Assembly (NCBI GenBank): GCA_963169055.1
Contig: CAUJFU010000237.1
Span: forward strand, 1-35,436
Source: Myxococcota bacterium
GTDB lineage: Bacteria > Myxococcota_C > UBA6777
DNA: 35,436 nucleotides
Reading direction: 5' to 3'
Both the position numbers and the translations under genes were made by a program. Below are positions 1 to 9,052 of the stretch, piece by piece. The notes under the pieces are model-generated. The model made no database searches and was not told the DNA's origin. It was given only the letters and a program-made list of their open reading frames with translations. Every line of letters begins with the position of its first letter. Within the stretch, counting starts at the first letter, position 1.

Positions 1-177
1 TTGTTACACCAAGAGATCGAACCCGATGCCCTTGCACAACACCAAACCCACACCCTTCAACACGAACCGCTAAGAAGCCCCACACTCCCCGCACCCCAGA
101 TGCCCGTCGCCGCACGCAAGATCGCACGTATGCTCCAAAAGCTACAGCGAGACGCCTACGTGGACTTTCATGCTTAA
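1..177 (+). CDS. C-terminal fragment of an unrecognised protein
   Basis: Frame 1 is open from the first base of the window to a TAA at 175-177, giving the last 58 residues of a protein whose start lies upstream of the window. The tail is basic and helical-looking, ending ...RDAYVDFHA. No family is recognisable from so short a piece. It converges with the TPR gene on the other strand, leaving only four bases between the two stop codons, and such tight packing supports a real gene end. It could still be a chance open frame, since 58 codons is short. Confidence 0.45.
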   Translation: MLHQEIEPDALAQHQTHTLQHEPLRSPTLPAPQMPVAARKIARMLQKLQRDAYVDFHA

Positions 178-181
178 GCCT

Positions 182-3100
182 TCATGATTGATTTTTGTCC
201 GACTTTTTCTCTTGCAATCCATCGATCGCATCATCAAGAAAGGACAACAATTCGTCGCTGCTTGGAAACGTCTCATGGAAAGACATCTTGTTGGCCCCAA
301 AACTGTCCAAAAGGCTGCTTCCGCCCCAAGGATCGGCTTCTTCGGTCGGCTTGGCTTGGACGACTTCGTCGCTTTTTTCGAGACGCAAGACGCTTTGATC
401 TTTTTTGGTCGTGGGGTGGTTGTCTTTGTTTGCGCTCTTTTGTGCGGGTGCGTTAGTTGGAACCACGGAAACCGTCGGCTTTTCGGCGATAACAGGTGTT
501 TTCTGAGGCGAAGGCAGAGAAGGTGGCGGCGTTTTTTTGGATGTGGCTGGGATCGCACTGGTCGGGACATCAAGCTCTCCGAAGAGATCATCGAGGGCCG
601 CAGGAACGGGCGTTTTTGGCGATGAAGCCAAAGGAGTGGGACGATCCGCTGAAACCGTTAAGGGAGCAGGACGATCCGCTGAAACCGTTGATGGAACAGG
701 ATGAATTGCGGCTCCCTCGGGTGTAGAAGCCGATAGGGAGGCAACAGACGACGCCGAGATACTGGACGAAGAAGCTGATGTATTGGGCACAGATTTCGGG
801 TGATCGATCTCTTCGGAGTCAGCGGTCGTCAAGGGCTTGTCGGGTTGAGAAAGCACAACGGAAAGGCGGGGGACTTTTTGTTTGGAGAGGGCTTGGTAGG
901 TCTCCCACAAAGCGTCTTTGTCGTGGATATCGATCGAGGTTCCAGCCGCCCATTCTTTTTGGGCTTGGGGAGGGAGTGCAAGGGGCAGAGAGGCCGCATC
1001 GGTGGGAACTTCAAACAGCGGCTTGTCGCCACCGTCTTTTTGTTGACCCACCAAAAGAGCGGCCTCGGCGTGCTCGGCTGGCTCTGAAACATCTTTGGGC
1101 GTGTTGTTTTGAAAGGAAGGAAGATCGAAAAAGGAGGGGGTGATAAACGAAGTCGGTTCGATGCTTGCGATCAACACCGAAGGCTCTGCCGTAAGCGGGT
1201 ATGTCTCGTCTGCAAAAAGATCTTTTTCATCCGCACTTGCAAAAAAATCACTGGGTTCATCCAGCGCAGCAGCCGCCTTATCAAGAACACTTTGATTTCG
1301 TCGAACAGCGTCCTCAGGAGAAAGAACCTTCAAAGCTCCGGCAGAGCGGGCGTCAGGGAACAAATCGTCGGATGCGGCGGATGCGGTGTTGGCAGATGCG
1401 GTGTTGGCGGATGCAGCGGGTGTGGTGTTGGCGGATGCGGTGTTGGCGGATGCGGCAGGTGTGGTGTTGGCGGATGCGGCAGGTGTGGTGTTGGCGGATG
1501 CGGCAGGTGTGGTGTTATCCAATCCCTGCAAAGCTGTGGGATCCACAGCAAGCATTTCCATCGAAGAGGAAGAGGGTGCAGAAGGCGGGATATCGGCGAG
1601 ATGCGCAACATCAAAGGCATCTGCGAGAGCATCCGCAAAGGCTTCACGAGGGTGTTTTTGCGCATATTGTAAGGGTTCGGTGGTCGCAAAAGCCCGTGAT
1701 TCCGTCAAAAGCGGGGCCAAAGGCAACAACGTGATCTGTGCAGGATCTTGGAGGATCTCGGAGGGAACTTCGCTTTCGCCTGCGGCGGGGGAGAACTCGA
1801 TCACACGGCGGTGTTCAGGCAAAGCCACAATTAACAGCCTCGCAGTCATCCCCGAAGACAAGGCGCGAAGATTGGATGCAGCAAACTCGCTCCAAGGCTG
1901 CTTTTTTGAAGCGGCACAGGCTTGCCACGTAGCGCGAGCGGCGGAACGGTCTTTCAAGAGGAACGCGAGACCTGCTTGATGGAAACGCAAGCGCCACGAG
2001 CCTTTTTCAAGATCGAGCGCCCGCGAGATCTCGTCTTGTGCAGCTTCCAATTCGCCTTTTTCTGCCCGTAGAACGGCTCGAATCAACATCGCGTCCACAA
2101 AACGCGGAGAGGACTCTAACGCTTCGGATAACACCGCGATCTGTTGTTCAAGTGAAAACCCGCCCGAAGGCTGTGCGCTTTCGTAAAGTTGGAAGGCTTC
2201 TTGTGAAACTTCCCCCGTTTGTGCTTGTTGAATCAAGCGCAGATCATCCTCAACAACAGAAAGATCAGGATCGATCAAAAGCAAAGCCGTGAGTTGCTCT
2301 TCCGCTTCTTTGTAGCGTTGCTGCGCAATCAAAGACGTCGCGAACCGATGCGCACACAAAGCTAACTTGTGATGAAGGTCAGCATTTGAAGCCGATGGTT
2401 CGGTGTTTTTTGACTCCTTCAAGAGATTTTCAAAGATCGACAACGCCTCACGAAAGTCGCGTTTGGCAAACAACGCTTCACCCAGCGCTCGCAGCAACGG
2501 CGGAGCATCCGCACGAATCGTTAGGGCTTGTCGCAACGGCAAGATCGCGCCCGTTGGATCGCCCGCTTCCATCCGATCCAACGCTTTTTCTAACAAAGGT
2601 AGTTCGGGGTGTGCAGAGAGATCTTGTTCGATGCGTTGGAACAATGCCGCGATCCAGTCGTGGTGTTGTAGGCGCAACACACGAGCAAATGCCCCACGCG
2701 CCCGCACAATTCGGCGAGCCGCAAAAGCTGCTGCCCCCAAATGAACCCACGCATTTACCCAATAGGGATTGGTCCCCACAGCGCGGTTTAAATAACGGAT
2801 CGCCACTTCGGGGCGCCCTGCTTGAAAAAAGGCCAAACCTGTATCGTGTTGCAGCGGCGCGATGTGCATATATTCGTTGGCCATCGGTTCCAAACGGCGC
2901 ACACGCGCATGGGCCTCTTCGATCTGGGAAGCCTCTTCAAGAACACGACCCACCTCCAGATGCTCTTTGATCTGCGCCACATCGCGCCGCGCATACAAAA
3001 GCGCCACTTGTCGCTCTGACAAAGAAGGATCGGCATCGCGCAACAAACGCAGCGCAACATCGGCCTCCTCAAGTTGAAAGGATTGCAACGCCAGTTCCGC

Positions 3101-3517
3101 CCACTGAGCCGCCAAAAATCCGCACTTGGGATGACGCTGACACAGCTCACGCAAGCCCTTTAACCGATCGGGTCCAGCCGAAGGAAGGCGCATCCACAGC
3201 GCATAAGCACGCGGCGTAAGGCTCTCGCTTTGCAAAGAAAGCGCAAGCAACAACAAGTCGTGGTGGTGTCGCTGTTGCCGCTCGGACATCTGCTCGTACA
3301 AATTCAAGGCACGTGCAACGTGATCACGCAATAACGCGATCTGAATGAATCCCACGGTGACAATTTCCGCGTTGGGTGTCGCTTCGCCTGCTTTCGTAAA
3401 AGCAGCTTCTGCTTCATCGAGTTCCCCTCGTGACAACGCGTCTTGCCCGATCTCCACCCACGCCTGCATCCCATGACGTGGTTGAAACCACTTCTTGATT
3501 ACATCTAAAAAACCCAT
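182..3517 (-). CDS. Large TPR-repeat protein with disordered Pro/Ser/Ala-rich C-terminal half
   Basis: The protein is 1111 residues. The ATG at 3517 follows a GAGGG Shine-Dalgarno-like stretch. Residues ~15-550 are helical with tetratricopeptide-like pairs; the clearest are around 225-290 (...AFFQAGRPEVAIRYLNRAV) and 340-365 (...FAKRDFREALSIFENLL). TPR arrays usually scaffold protein-protein contacts, so this is probably an assembly or adaptor protein. No signal peptide or membrane segment is visible; the N-terminus begins MGFLDVIKKWF, which is amphipathic. Residues ~640-1050 are low complexity and contain a tandem NTTPAASA/NTASA repeat. A short acidic, hydrophobic tail (DELLSFLDDAIDGL) ends the protein and could be a docking peptide. 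The gene stands alone on its strand, divergent from the transglutaminase-like gene. The partner and pathway are unknown. Confidence 0.85.
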   Translation of the reverse strand: MGFLDVIKKWFQPRHGMQAWVEIGQDALSRGELDEAEAAFTKAGEATPNAEIVTVGFIQIALLRDHVARALNLYEQMSERQQRHHHDLLLLALSLQSESLTPRAYALWMRLPSAGPDRLKGLRELCQRHPKCGFLAAQWAELALQSFQLEEADVALRLLRDADPSLSERQVALLYARRDVAQIKEHLEVGRVLEEASQIEEAHARVRRLEPMANEYMHIAPLQHDTGLAFFQAGRPEVAIRYLNRAVGTNPYWVNAWVHLGAAAFAARRIVRARGAFARVLRLQHHDWIAALFQRIEQDLSAHPELPLLEKALDRMEAGDPTGAILPLRQALTIRADAPPLLRALGEALFAKRDFREALSIFENLLKESKNTEPSASNADLHHKLALCAHRFATSLIAQQRYKEAEEQLTALLLIDPDLSVVEDDLRLIQQAQTGEVSQEAFQLYESAQPSGGFSLEQQIAVLSEALESSPRFVDAMLIRAVLRAEKGELEAAQDEISRALDLEKGSWRLRFHQAGLAFLLKDRSAARATWQACAASKKQPWSEFAASNLRALSSGMTARLLIVALPEHRRVIEFSPAAGESEVPSEILQDPAQITLLPLAPLLTESRAFATTEPLQYAQKHPREAFADALADAFDVAHLADIPPSAPSSSSMEMLAVDPTALQGLDNTTPAASANTTPAASANTTPAASANTASANTTPAASANTASANTASAASDDLFPDARSAGALKVLSPEDAVRRNQSVLDKAAAALDEPSDFFASADEKDLFADETYPLTAEPSVLIASIEPTSFITPSFFDLPSFQNNTPKDVSEPAEHAEAALLVGQQKDGGDKPLFEVPTDAASLPLALPPQAQKEWAAGTSIDIHDKDALWETYQALSKQKVPRLSVVLSQPDKPLTTADSEEIDHPKSVPNTSASSSSISASSVASLSASTPEGAAIHPVPSTVSADRPAPLTVSADRPTPLASSPKTPVPAALDDLFGELDVPTSAIPATSKKTPPPSLPSPQKTPVIAEKPTVSVVPTNAPAQKSANKDNHPTTKKDQSVLRLEKSDEVVQAKPTEEADPWGGSSLLDSFGANKMSFHETFPSSDELLSFLDDAIDGLQEKKSDKNQS
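1372..1520 (-). repeat. In-frame 24/15-bp tandem repeat inside the TPR gene
   Basis: A run of near-identical 24-bp units encodes NTTPAASA and is interspersed with 15-bp units encoding NTASA, at residues ~667-716 of the TPR protein. Both unit lengths are multiples of three, so gain or loss of units would keep the frame. It lies in the disordered linker and is a likely length-polymorphic site. Confidence 0.85.
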
Positions 3518-3771
3518 CGCGCCCTCGCTTCCGGCATCTTGGCGTATATCCTTGTTGCTTGTTGTCTCGGTTCCCGCTCAGATCTCACTCTATAACACAC
3601 CTCGCGCAACTTTGACAGTCCAAGACACAAACACGCCACAAATCCCCCCCCAACCGACCGTCCTCCCGAACGGTACCAACTCCTCCATCACAAAACGCAA
3701 CTTCTTCTTTTCGCTTGCCGATATTCTTTGCGCCATACACAAGACCCCACACGTTGCTGCGATCTTTGCAC

Positions 3772-3801
3772 TTGATCTCGTTCGGGTCTCTCTTTTATAC
3801 T
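3772..3801 (+). promoter_or_regulatory. Candidate sigma70-type promoter for the transglutaminase-like gene
   Basis: TTGATC (3772-3777), an 18-base spacer and TATACT (3796-3801) lie about 50 bases before the ATG at 3850. This is the best match in the 332-bp divergent intergenic region 3518-3849. That region otherwise holds only the leader of the minus-strand TPR gene and no gene I can support. Consensus match only. Confidence 0.35.
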
Positions 3802-3849
3802 CCCAAACACCAAACGGTTCCCATCCACCCAAAGCCCAAGGAGGCGACC

Positions 3850-6126
3850 ATGTCCGATAAACTGACCATTCGTGACTCCAGTATCGCTCGTGCCTATGAA
3901 GCCCTCAACCGCAACCAAATCAACAAAGAAGACGCTCAGAAACTGATCGACGCAGCCAAAGATGGCGGCAGCATCAGCTCCACCGAAAAAGAAGAACTCA
4001 ACTGGATCCTCTACAAACACCAAGATAACTTTAGCTCCGATGCACGCGCTCATCTCGCTCAATCCTTGGGCCTCTCCACCAACAACGGTCGCATCGCTCT
4101 CCCCTCCCTCTACCTTCGTGACTCGGGTCTACGCCAAGAACTCTCCAAAGCCCTCGCGGATAGCAGCATCAGCAAAAGCGACGTCACCGCACTTCTCAAT
4201 TCGGCCCGTGATGGCGGAAAGATCACCACTTCCGAGCGCGGCGAGCTTCTGACGATCCTCAATCGACTGGGCGAAAAATTCGATGGAGACGCACGATCGG
4301 CCCTCGCACAATCCCTTGGTGTCACACTCCCCGAACCAACCCCCGGCCCCGGCCCAACCCCCGGCCCCGGTCCCAATCCGCAAACCCCTCCCAAAAATGT
4401 GTCCTCACTCGTCGGAAACCCCCGAGAGATCACCAACATCAACGAATTTGCCGATAAATTCCGAGCAAAACTCGAATCCGTCAAGTCCGATCTGGTCGGT
4501 CACCCCGGCCTGACTGACGATCAAAAAGCGGATCGTATGTTTGAGTTCTTCAAGCCCTACGGCGAGCAATTCCACCAATTGTCCGAAAATGCAGGCGCAG
4601 AAAAAACCCGCACCGCGATGACCGCTGTCGAAGCCCAACTCAAAGAAGTCGGCTTCGGCTCCGTCTTGAGCAAAGATGACGACAAAGACGGCATGAGCAT
4701 GGCCCGCGAAATTATGCGCGGCACCGATCCTAAGCGCTTCTCTGCTGTGGCTGACAGCGTGAGCTGGACCACCACCTACTGGCCGATGGCTGGCAACGGA
4801 CGCGGAACAGACGGCGATGTGTCGAGCAACCTGTGGGCAAAAGGCGGCGCACTCGATAAATTGGATGTCCTCAACCGCGAACGCGGTAACGACACCGGCG
4901 CAAAAGCCCTTGACTTTGAACGCAAACCCGCTCTCAACTGGTTGATTGGCAGCAAAGACACGGGACATTACATCCCCGATTCGGATCTCAGCGAAACCAA
5001 CGCAGAACGCACCACAGGCGTGGATTTCGATGGCGATGGCCGCATCACCGATGGCGTCAAAGCCGACTTCCTTGACGGCCAAGGCAACTTTGCTGCGATC
5101 TCCAGCCGCGATCAACTCGTGCCCAAACTGGATGGCCAAACCCTCAAACGCCAAATGGCCACAGAAAACGGCCAAAACACCGTCAAATACTTCCGCGCCA
5201 ACGGCACCGAAGTGACGGGCGCAGACCGTGCTCGCGTCGTCCTGACCAACCCCAACGCCGATGGAAAAGCCGAAAAAACCATGGATGTCGGCTGGTGGGG
5301 TTCTTGCGACAAAGTCGCCCTCGCAGGTATCCTCTTTGAAGCTCCCGTCAAAGAATCCGTCACTGTGGATGGCGTGACCTTCACCAAACAAGACATGCTC
5401 GGCCTCTTGACGGTGATCGCAGACAGCCAAGCCAAAGGAAACGACTTTGTGGGCAACCGCTACGACAACCGCCCCGATATCCTCGTGACCAAAGACGGCA
5501 AGCAACTCTCTGGCAAGCTCATGACCGATGGCATCGAGTTTGAAACCAACGGGATGTGGCGCTGGAGCGGCGATTACACCGTCCTCAACAGCGTCAACAA
5601 AGAGATCAAATTCCAAGACTACGCCACAGGCGAGATCAAAACCTTCCCCGCCGATCAAATCAAACACCTCGCCCGCGAAGACAAAGCCGATATGAGCGCA
5701 GGCGAATTCAACAAAACCATCATGGATTGGCTGCAATCGGGCCGTTCCGCTGCAATGGACCGCGACGCTGGCGACCACGTCTGGAACTACAACTTCTGGA
5801 AAGCTGAACGCGCCGAAGTCAGCAAGCCTTGGAACGTCAGCAACGCCGCTGAACTTCGCGGATTCAACGGCGAAGTCAAAAATCCTGATAACGTCAAATT
5901 CTACGAAACCGACGTGTTCTTCGGCGAATCCAACTACCCCCGTACCTACCGCTACTGGGTCGAAACCGACACCGCAGGCAAAGAAATCAACAGCGGTTGG
6001 AACGGTGAAAACCCTGACTTCCTCTGGCGCCCCACAGGCTTCAACGACTGGAGCGGCCCGAACACACGCAACCCCTTCGTCAAACCCGAATTGGTCAAAG
6101 AAATCTACAACAAATTCTTCGAGTGA
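3850..6126 (+). CDS. Transglutaminase-elicitor-like protein with duplicated N-terminal module
   Basis: The protein is 758 residues. The ATG at 3850 has an AAGGAGG site 5 bases upstream, which rules out the longer open frame from 3715. Residues 5-77 and 84-158 are a duplicated helical module; both copies contain a DGG(S/K)I loop resembling a degenerate EF-hand and end DAR..LAQSLG. A Pro-Gly linker (160-180) follows. The C-terminal ~560 residues resemble the transglutaminase-elicitor family (GP42-like, papain-like fold). Candidate catalytic parts are Cys486 in GWWGSCDKVA, a DFVGNRYDN stretch and His643-Val-Trp-Asn646. Asp-rich calcium-site-like loops occur at DDDKDGMSMAREI and DFDGDGRITDG. There is no Sec signal peptide. 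If active, it would cross-link or deamidate Gln residues; substrate and location are unknown. The family call rests on memory of motif order, not alignment. Confidence 0.6.
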   Translation: MSDKLTIRDSSIARAYEALNRNQINKEDAQKLIDAAKDGGSISSTEKEELNWILYKHQDNFSSDARAHLAQSLGLSTNNGRIALPSLYLRDSGLRQELSKALADSSISKSDVTALLNSARDGGKITTSERGELLTILNRLGEKFDGDARSALAQSLGVTLPEPTPGPGPTPGPGPNPQTPPKNVSSLVGNPREITNINEFADKFRAKLESVKSDLVGHPGLTDDQKADRMFEFFKPYGEQFHQLSENAGAEKTRTAMTAVEAQLKEVGFGSVLSKDDDKDGMSMAREIMRGTDPKRFSAVADSVSWTTTYWPMAGNGRGTDGDVSSNLWAKGGALDKLDVLNRERGNDTGAKALDFERKPALNWLIGSKDTGHYIPDSDLSETNAERTTGVDFDGDGRITDGVKADFLDGQGNFAAISSRDQLVPKLDGQTLKRQMATENGQNTVKYFRANGTEVTGADRARVVLTNPNADGKAEKTMDVGWWGSCDKVALAGILFEAPVKESVTVDGVTFTKQDMLGLLTVIADSQAKGNDFVGNRYDNRPDILVTKDGKQLSGKLMTDGIEFETNGMWRWSGDYTVLNSVNKEIKFQDYATGEIKTFPADQIKHLAREDKADMSAGEFNKTIMDWLQSGRSAAMDRDAGDHVWNYNFWKAERAEVSKPWNVSNAAELRGFNGEVKNPDNVKFYETDVFFGESNYPRTYRYWVETDTAGKEINSGWNGENPDFLWRPTGFNDWSGPNTRNPFVKPELVKEIYNKFFE

Positions 6127-6283
6127 TCCTGCCCCCCCCCAAACTCCTCTCCCCTTCTCTCCGCTACCTTCTTTCTTCCGCACACCACAATCAATCCCCA
6201 CCACAAACGCTTTGACACCCACGCGCTCCCTTCCTTGACCGCTTTCCCCAACACGCCGCGCAGCGAGCCGTAAGGAGGCTTTC

Positions 6284-7588
6284 TTGCACAACAACCCTGT
6301 CAGCAATTTTTATCTCCAAGAAGTTCTCGCCAAAAAAGAAGAACACATCCCATCTCCCATTCCGATCCGCATCACGGGATTCGGACCCTTCAAGCGCGTG
6401 GTGGTTCCCCCCAACGTGTATGTCGTTCACACCCGCCAAGGCTACGAAAAGCCCCTTCACATCGGGCTTGGCATCTCTTTTCGCTACAATCCTTACAAAG
6501 ATGCTTTTCTGGTGACCCCCGCAACACTCCAAACCATCCTGATCAACGCCCGAAGCATCTGCCGCGAACGCCAAGGAATTCTCGTTCAAGCCTATGTCCA
6601 ATGGATCATCGACGATATCGAAACCGCTTATCGACGACTCGACTTCTCCAATCCAGAAGATCCGACCGCCACTGTCCGCGAACAATTGCGCGAACAAGCC
6701 GAAGCCACGATCAAAGACAAAGTCAGCACCATGAGCATCGACGAAGTTCTCTCCGACAAAGGCTCGATCATGCTTGAGATGACCCATCGCCTGCGTGAAG
6801 TCGCCGAAGGCTCGGGCTCTGGACTCGGTCTCAAGATCGTCACCGTACAGATCAAAGAAGCCGTCATTAGCTCAGGGCGTCTTTGGGAAAATCTCCAGCA
6901 GCCCTTTCGTGCAGAAAAAGAACAAGCCGCCCGCCTCGCCGATATCGAACGCGAACGTGTGCTTGCCCTCCAAGAGCAGCAAAACCAAACCGCCACCGAA
7001 AAAGCCCTGATCGCCACCCAAGAAGAACTTGCCCGCCTTCGATCCACCCAAGAAGCCGATGCCTTCGACCGCGAACTGCGGGAAGAAGAGCGGCGACAAC
7101 AAGCACGCCTTGAAAGCGAACAGCGCCGCATCGCCCTCGAACACCAGCTCCAACAAGAACGCGAAGAAACCGAACTCGCCGCCGAGATCGCACAAATCGA
7201 ACGCAAGATCCGCCGTTACCAAGAACAACAAACCGAGATCACCGCCCAGATCGCTCACCAAAAGATCGCCCACCCACTCCAAGAACTCCTCACCCAACAC
7301 AGCGAAGAACTCCGCACCTTCCAAGCGCACGCCGAAGACAAGCGCGAAACCTTACGACTCCAACAAGCCCGTCTCTTGCGCGAGATCGAAAACTTGATCA
7401 GCCAAGAACGCCTCCAAGAACGCCTGATCGAACAACTCCCCACCATCGCCGAACATCTCCCCTCACCCGACCACCTCGAACAGATCCAGATCAGCGGCCC
7501 AAACGACCATCACACCGCTCTTGCCCCATTCTTTGCGCTGCTTTCCAAACTGCGTGACCTGCTCACTCCTCCCACATCACCCTCCTAA
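6284..7588 (+). CDS. SPFH/Band-7 (flotillin-like) protein with long coiled coil
   Basis: The protein is 434 residues, starting at TTG 6284, which sits 5 bases after a perfect GGAGG (6274-6278). Residues ~40-215 form an SPFH/prohibitin-homology domain; the signature is a LREQAEATIKDKVSTMSIDE-like helix (~130-150) followed by ...GLKIVTVQIKEAVIS. Residues ~215-390 are a long Glu/Gln/Arg-rich coiled coil. The C-terminus carries a flotillin-like LPTIAEHL...IQISG segment. SPFH proteins oligomerise into membrane-associated rings or scaffolds. Unlike most, this one shows no hydrophobic anchor at the N-terminus, so it may bind the membrane peripherally or act in the cytosol. It lies 157 bases downstream of the transglutaminase-like gene (6127-6283, nothing recognised) and converges with the hydrolase gene. 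Confidence 0.8.
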   Translation: MHNNPVSNFYLQEVLAKKEEHIPSPIPIRITGFGPFKRVVVPPNVYVVHTRQGYEKPLHIGLGISFRYNPYKDAFLVTPATLQTILINARSICRERQGILVQAYVQWIIDDIETAYRRLDFSNPEDPTATVREQLREQAEATIKDKVSTMSIDEVLSDKGSIMLEMTHRLREVAEGSGSGLGLKIVTVQIKEAVISSGRLWENLQQPFRAEKEQAARLADIERERVLALQEQQNQTATEKALIATQEELARLRSTQEADAFDRELREEERRQQARLESEQRRIALEHQLQQEREETELAAEIAQIERKIRRYQEQQTEITAQIAHQKIAHPLQELLTQHSEELRTFQAHAEDKRETLRLQQARLLREIENLISQERLQERLIEQLPTIAEHLPSPDHLEQIQISGPNDHHTALAPFFALLSKLRDLLTPPTSPS

Positions 7589-7611
7589 ACGCTCTGTGCG
7601 CAAGTCCCGCT

Positions 7612-8853
7612 CTATCTGGTTTTTTTGGAGCCTTCCAAAAATTCAAAAGTGCGCCCAAGAGAAGCCTGAACGAAAAAGCCTAGCACCAAATCAACAGTCT
7701 TCACCTCGGCGATCATACGTCCATCCATCCCAAGCATAAGCAACCACGCCATCGTCTTTTCCAACGGAACTCCGGGCAACATATGGCCGCCTTGACGAAA
7801 AGACCACAGCAGCGTGGGATACTTGCAACGCTTTGGATAGAACAAGATGTCGATGCCTCCGGCCTTTTCGGTTTCAGGCGGACGTATCCCCGTGAAAGGC
7901 CCCTCTTTGCGCACCACACAGCCGTTGTGTTGGGCCCAATATGCCAAGGTCTCGCGTGTAGGAACAAACACTTGCTTTTTTCCGCTGCGTCGGCCTGCTG
8001 ATGGGATCAGCGCGTCTTTCTCGCCGTGAACCAAAAGAACGGGAAGCGGCGGTCCTACGGGCTTTTGCGCAAGCCTCTCTGCCGATATCGCTCCCGAGAT
8101 CGCCACAACACCCCCAAAGGGCTGTTTCTCCAGCGCAGCAACGGACATTACCATCGCAGCACCATTGGAGTGCCCTGCCCAAAAAACCATCTTTGGATCG
8201 ATCTGGTAAGTCTTGCAAAGGAGACTCACCAAACCCCGTAACCACGGGCGTTGCTGTGGTATCCCCAACGCCTGTGTGGTCTCAGGGCGGCTTCCATCAT
8301 TCCACAAACGACGCACCATATCCGCCCCACTGCCCGCGCTTGGAAACACCACCAACCATCCCAACTCTTGGGCTTTTGGATAAAAGGACTGCGCCAACCA
8401 GCGCTCATAGATCCGCCCCGTAAAACCCGCTCCATGCAAAAACATGACGAGACCCGTCGGACGCACAAGCCCCCTTCTTTCGGGCAGAAACAAACGATAC
8501 GAAGAAGTGTGACCCTCCGCCGAAAACACTTGATCTTGGATCGTCCCCCAGATCGTGCGCATCGGCTTTTCAAGCACCGCTTGATCCCGAACGGCGTAGT
8601 GCAACAGCCCCAGATGAACGACCCCAACCAGCACAAGCACCCACAAAACCCCCGTCCCCCCAAGCACAAGGCGTCGCCAAAGCAACCGCGCAGGATGCCA
8701 ACCTCGAAAAGCCCCGATCCACGGACACCACAGCGCCACCATCCCCAGCACGACCCAGCCCCACGCTGCACGCAAAAAGATCAGCTCTTTGATTCCCCAT
8801 CCCACACTCACCAGTCCCACCACACCACACAAACCCAACACCACACGCTGCAT
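7612..8853 (-). CDS. Membrane-anchored alpha/beta hydrolase (PHB-depolymerase/LpqC-like)
   Basis: The protein is 413 residues. The start at 8853 is chosen because GGAG lies 6 bases before it; an in-frame ATG at 8868 lacks such a site. Three hydrophobic helices (~3-22, 28-47, 62-84) put the catalytic domain on the membrane, probably facing the periplasm. The hydrolase domain shows an oxyanion-type HGAG (His140), a nucleophile elbow GHSNGAAM (Ser229), an acid in HGEKDALIP (Asp280) and the catalytic His357 in QGGHMLPG. The complete triad argues for an active serine esterase. The closest style is the poly(3-hydroxybutyrate) depolymerase/feruloyl-esterase (LpqC) group; the substrate is unknown. 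It is the last gene of the long minus-strand run and is preceded by a copy of the dispersed structured element. Confidence 0.8.
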   Translation of the reverse strand: MQRVVLGLCGVVGLVSVGWGIKELIFLRAAWGWVVLGMVALWCPWIGAFRGWHPARLLWRRLVLGGTGVLWVLVLVGVVHLGLLHYAVRDQAVLEKPMRTIWGTIQDQVFSAEGHTSSYRLFLPERRGLVRPTGLVMFLHGAGFTGRIYERWLAQSFYPKAQELGWLVVFPSAGSGADMVRRLWNDGSRPETTQALGIPQQRPWLRGLVSLLCKTYQIDPKMVFWAGHSNGAAMVMSVAALEKQPFGGVVAISGAISAERLAQKPVGPPLPVLLVHGEKDALIPSAGRRSGKKQVFVPTRETLAYWAQHNGCVVRKEGPFTGIRPPETEKAGGIDILFYPKRCKYPTLLWSFRQGGHMLPGVPLEKTMAWLLMLGMDGRMIAEVKTVDLVLGFFVQASLGRTFEFLEGSKKTR

Positions 8854-8903
8854 CGATTTCTCCGACATGATGGACAGGATCGTTGCCAAGGATCGACAAA
8901 CAT

Positions 8904-9026
8904 CCCGTGTTCGCGGTGTTTCAAGCGGCACAGACGTATGTTTGAAAAACGCTGTCCGTTCCGCCAACACGGGGTCAAGGGGCCACAGGTCCCTTGTGGG
9001 GCGTGGGGCAAAGCCCCACAAAACCC
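8904..9026 (-). repeat. Dispersed structured element, copy A
   Basis: About 123 bases lie between the stop codon of the outer-membrane barrel gene (9053) and the hydrolase start. In the transcribed (minus) sense it holds a hairpin GTGGGGCTTTGCCCCAC (9003-9019), a second hairpin with 6-bp arms CAAGGG/CCCTTG (8976-8996), and a long helix between 8961-8973 and 8904-8916 (12 of 13 pairs). The long helix encloses a TTTCAA/TTGAAA pair. Copies B (15397-15519) and C (35038-35162) share this order. Confidence 0.85.
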
Positions 9027-9052
9027 ATGCAATAAGTTGATCGGATAAGAAG

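Noticed and set aside
1386-1979. Plus-strand frame with LADAAGV repeats
   Set aside because: Shadow of the in-frame tandem repeat in the TPR gene.
4405-6306. A 633-codon open frame antisense to the transglutaminase-like gene
   Set aside because: It mirrors the codon bias of the sense gene, has no ribosome site or recognisable domain, and the sense gene has a perfect Shine-Dalgarno site and family motifs.
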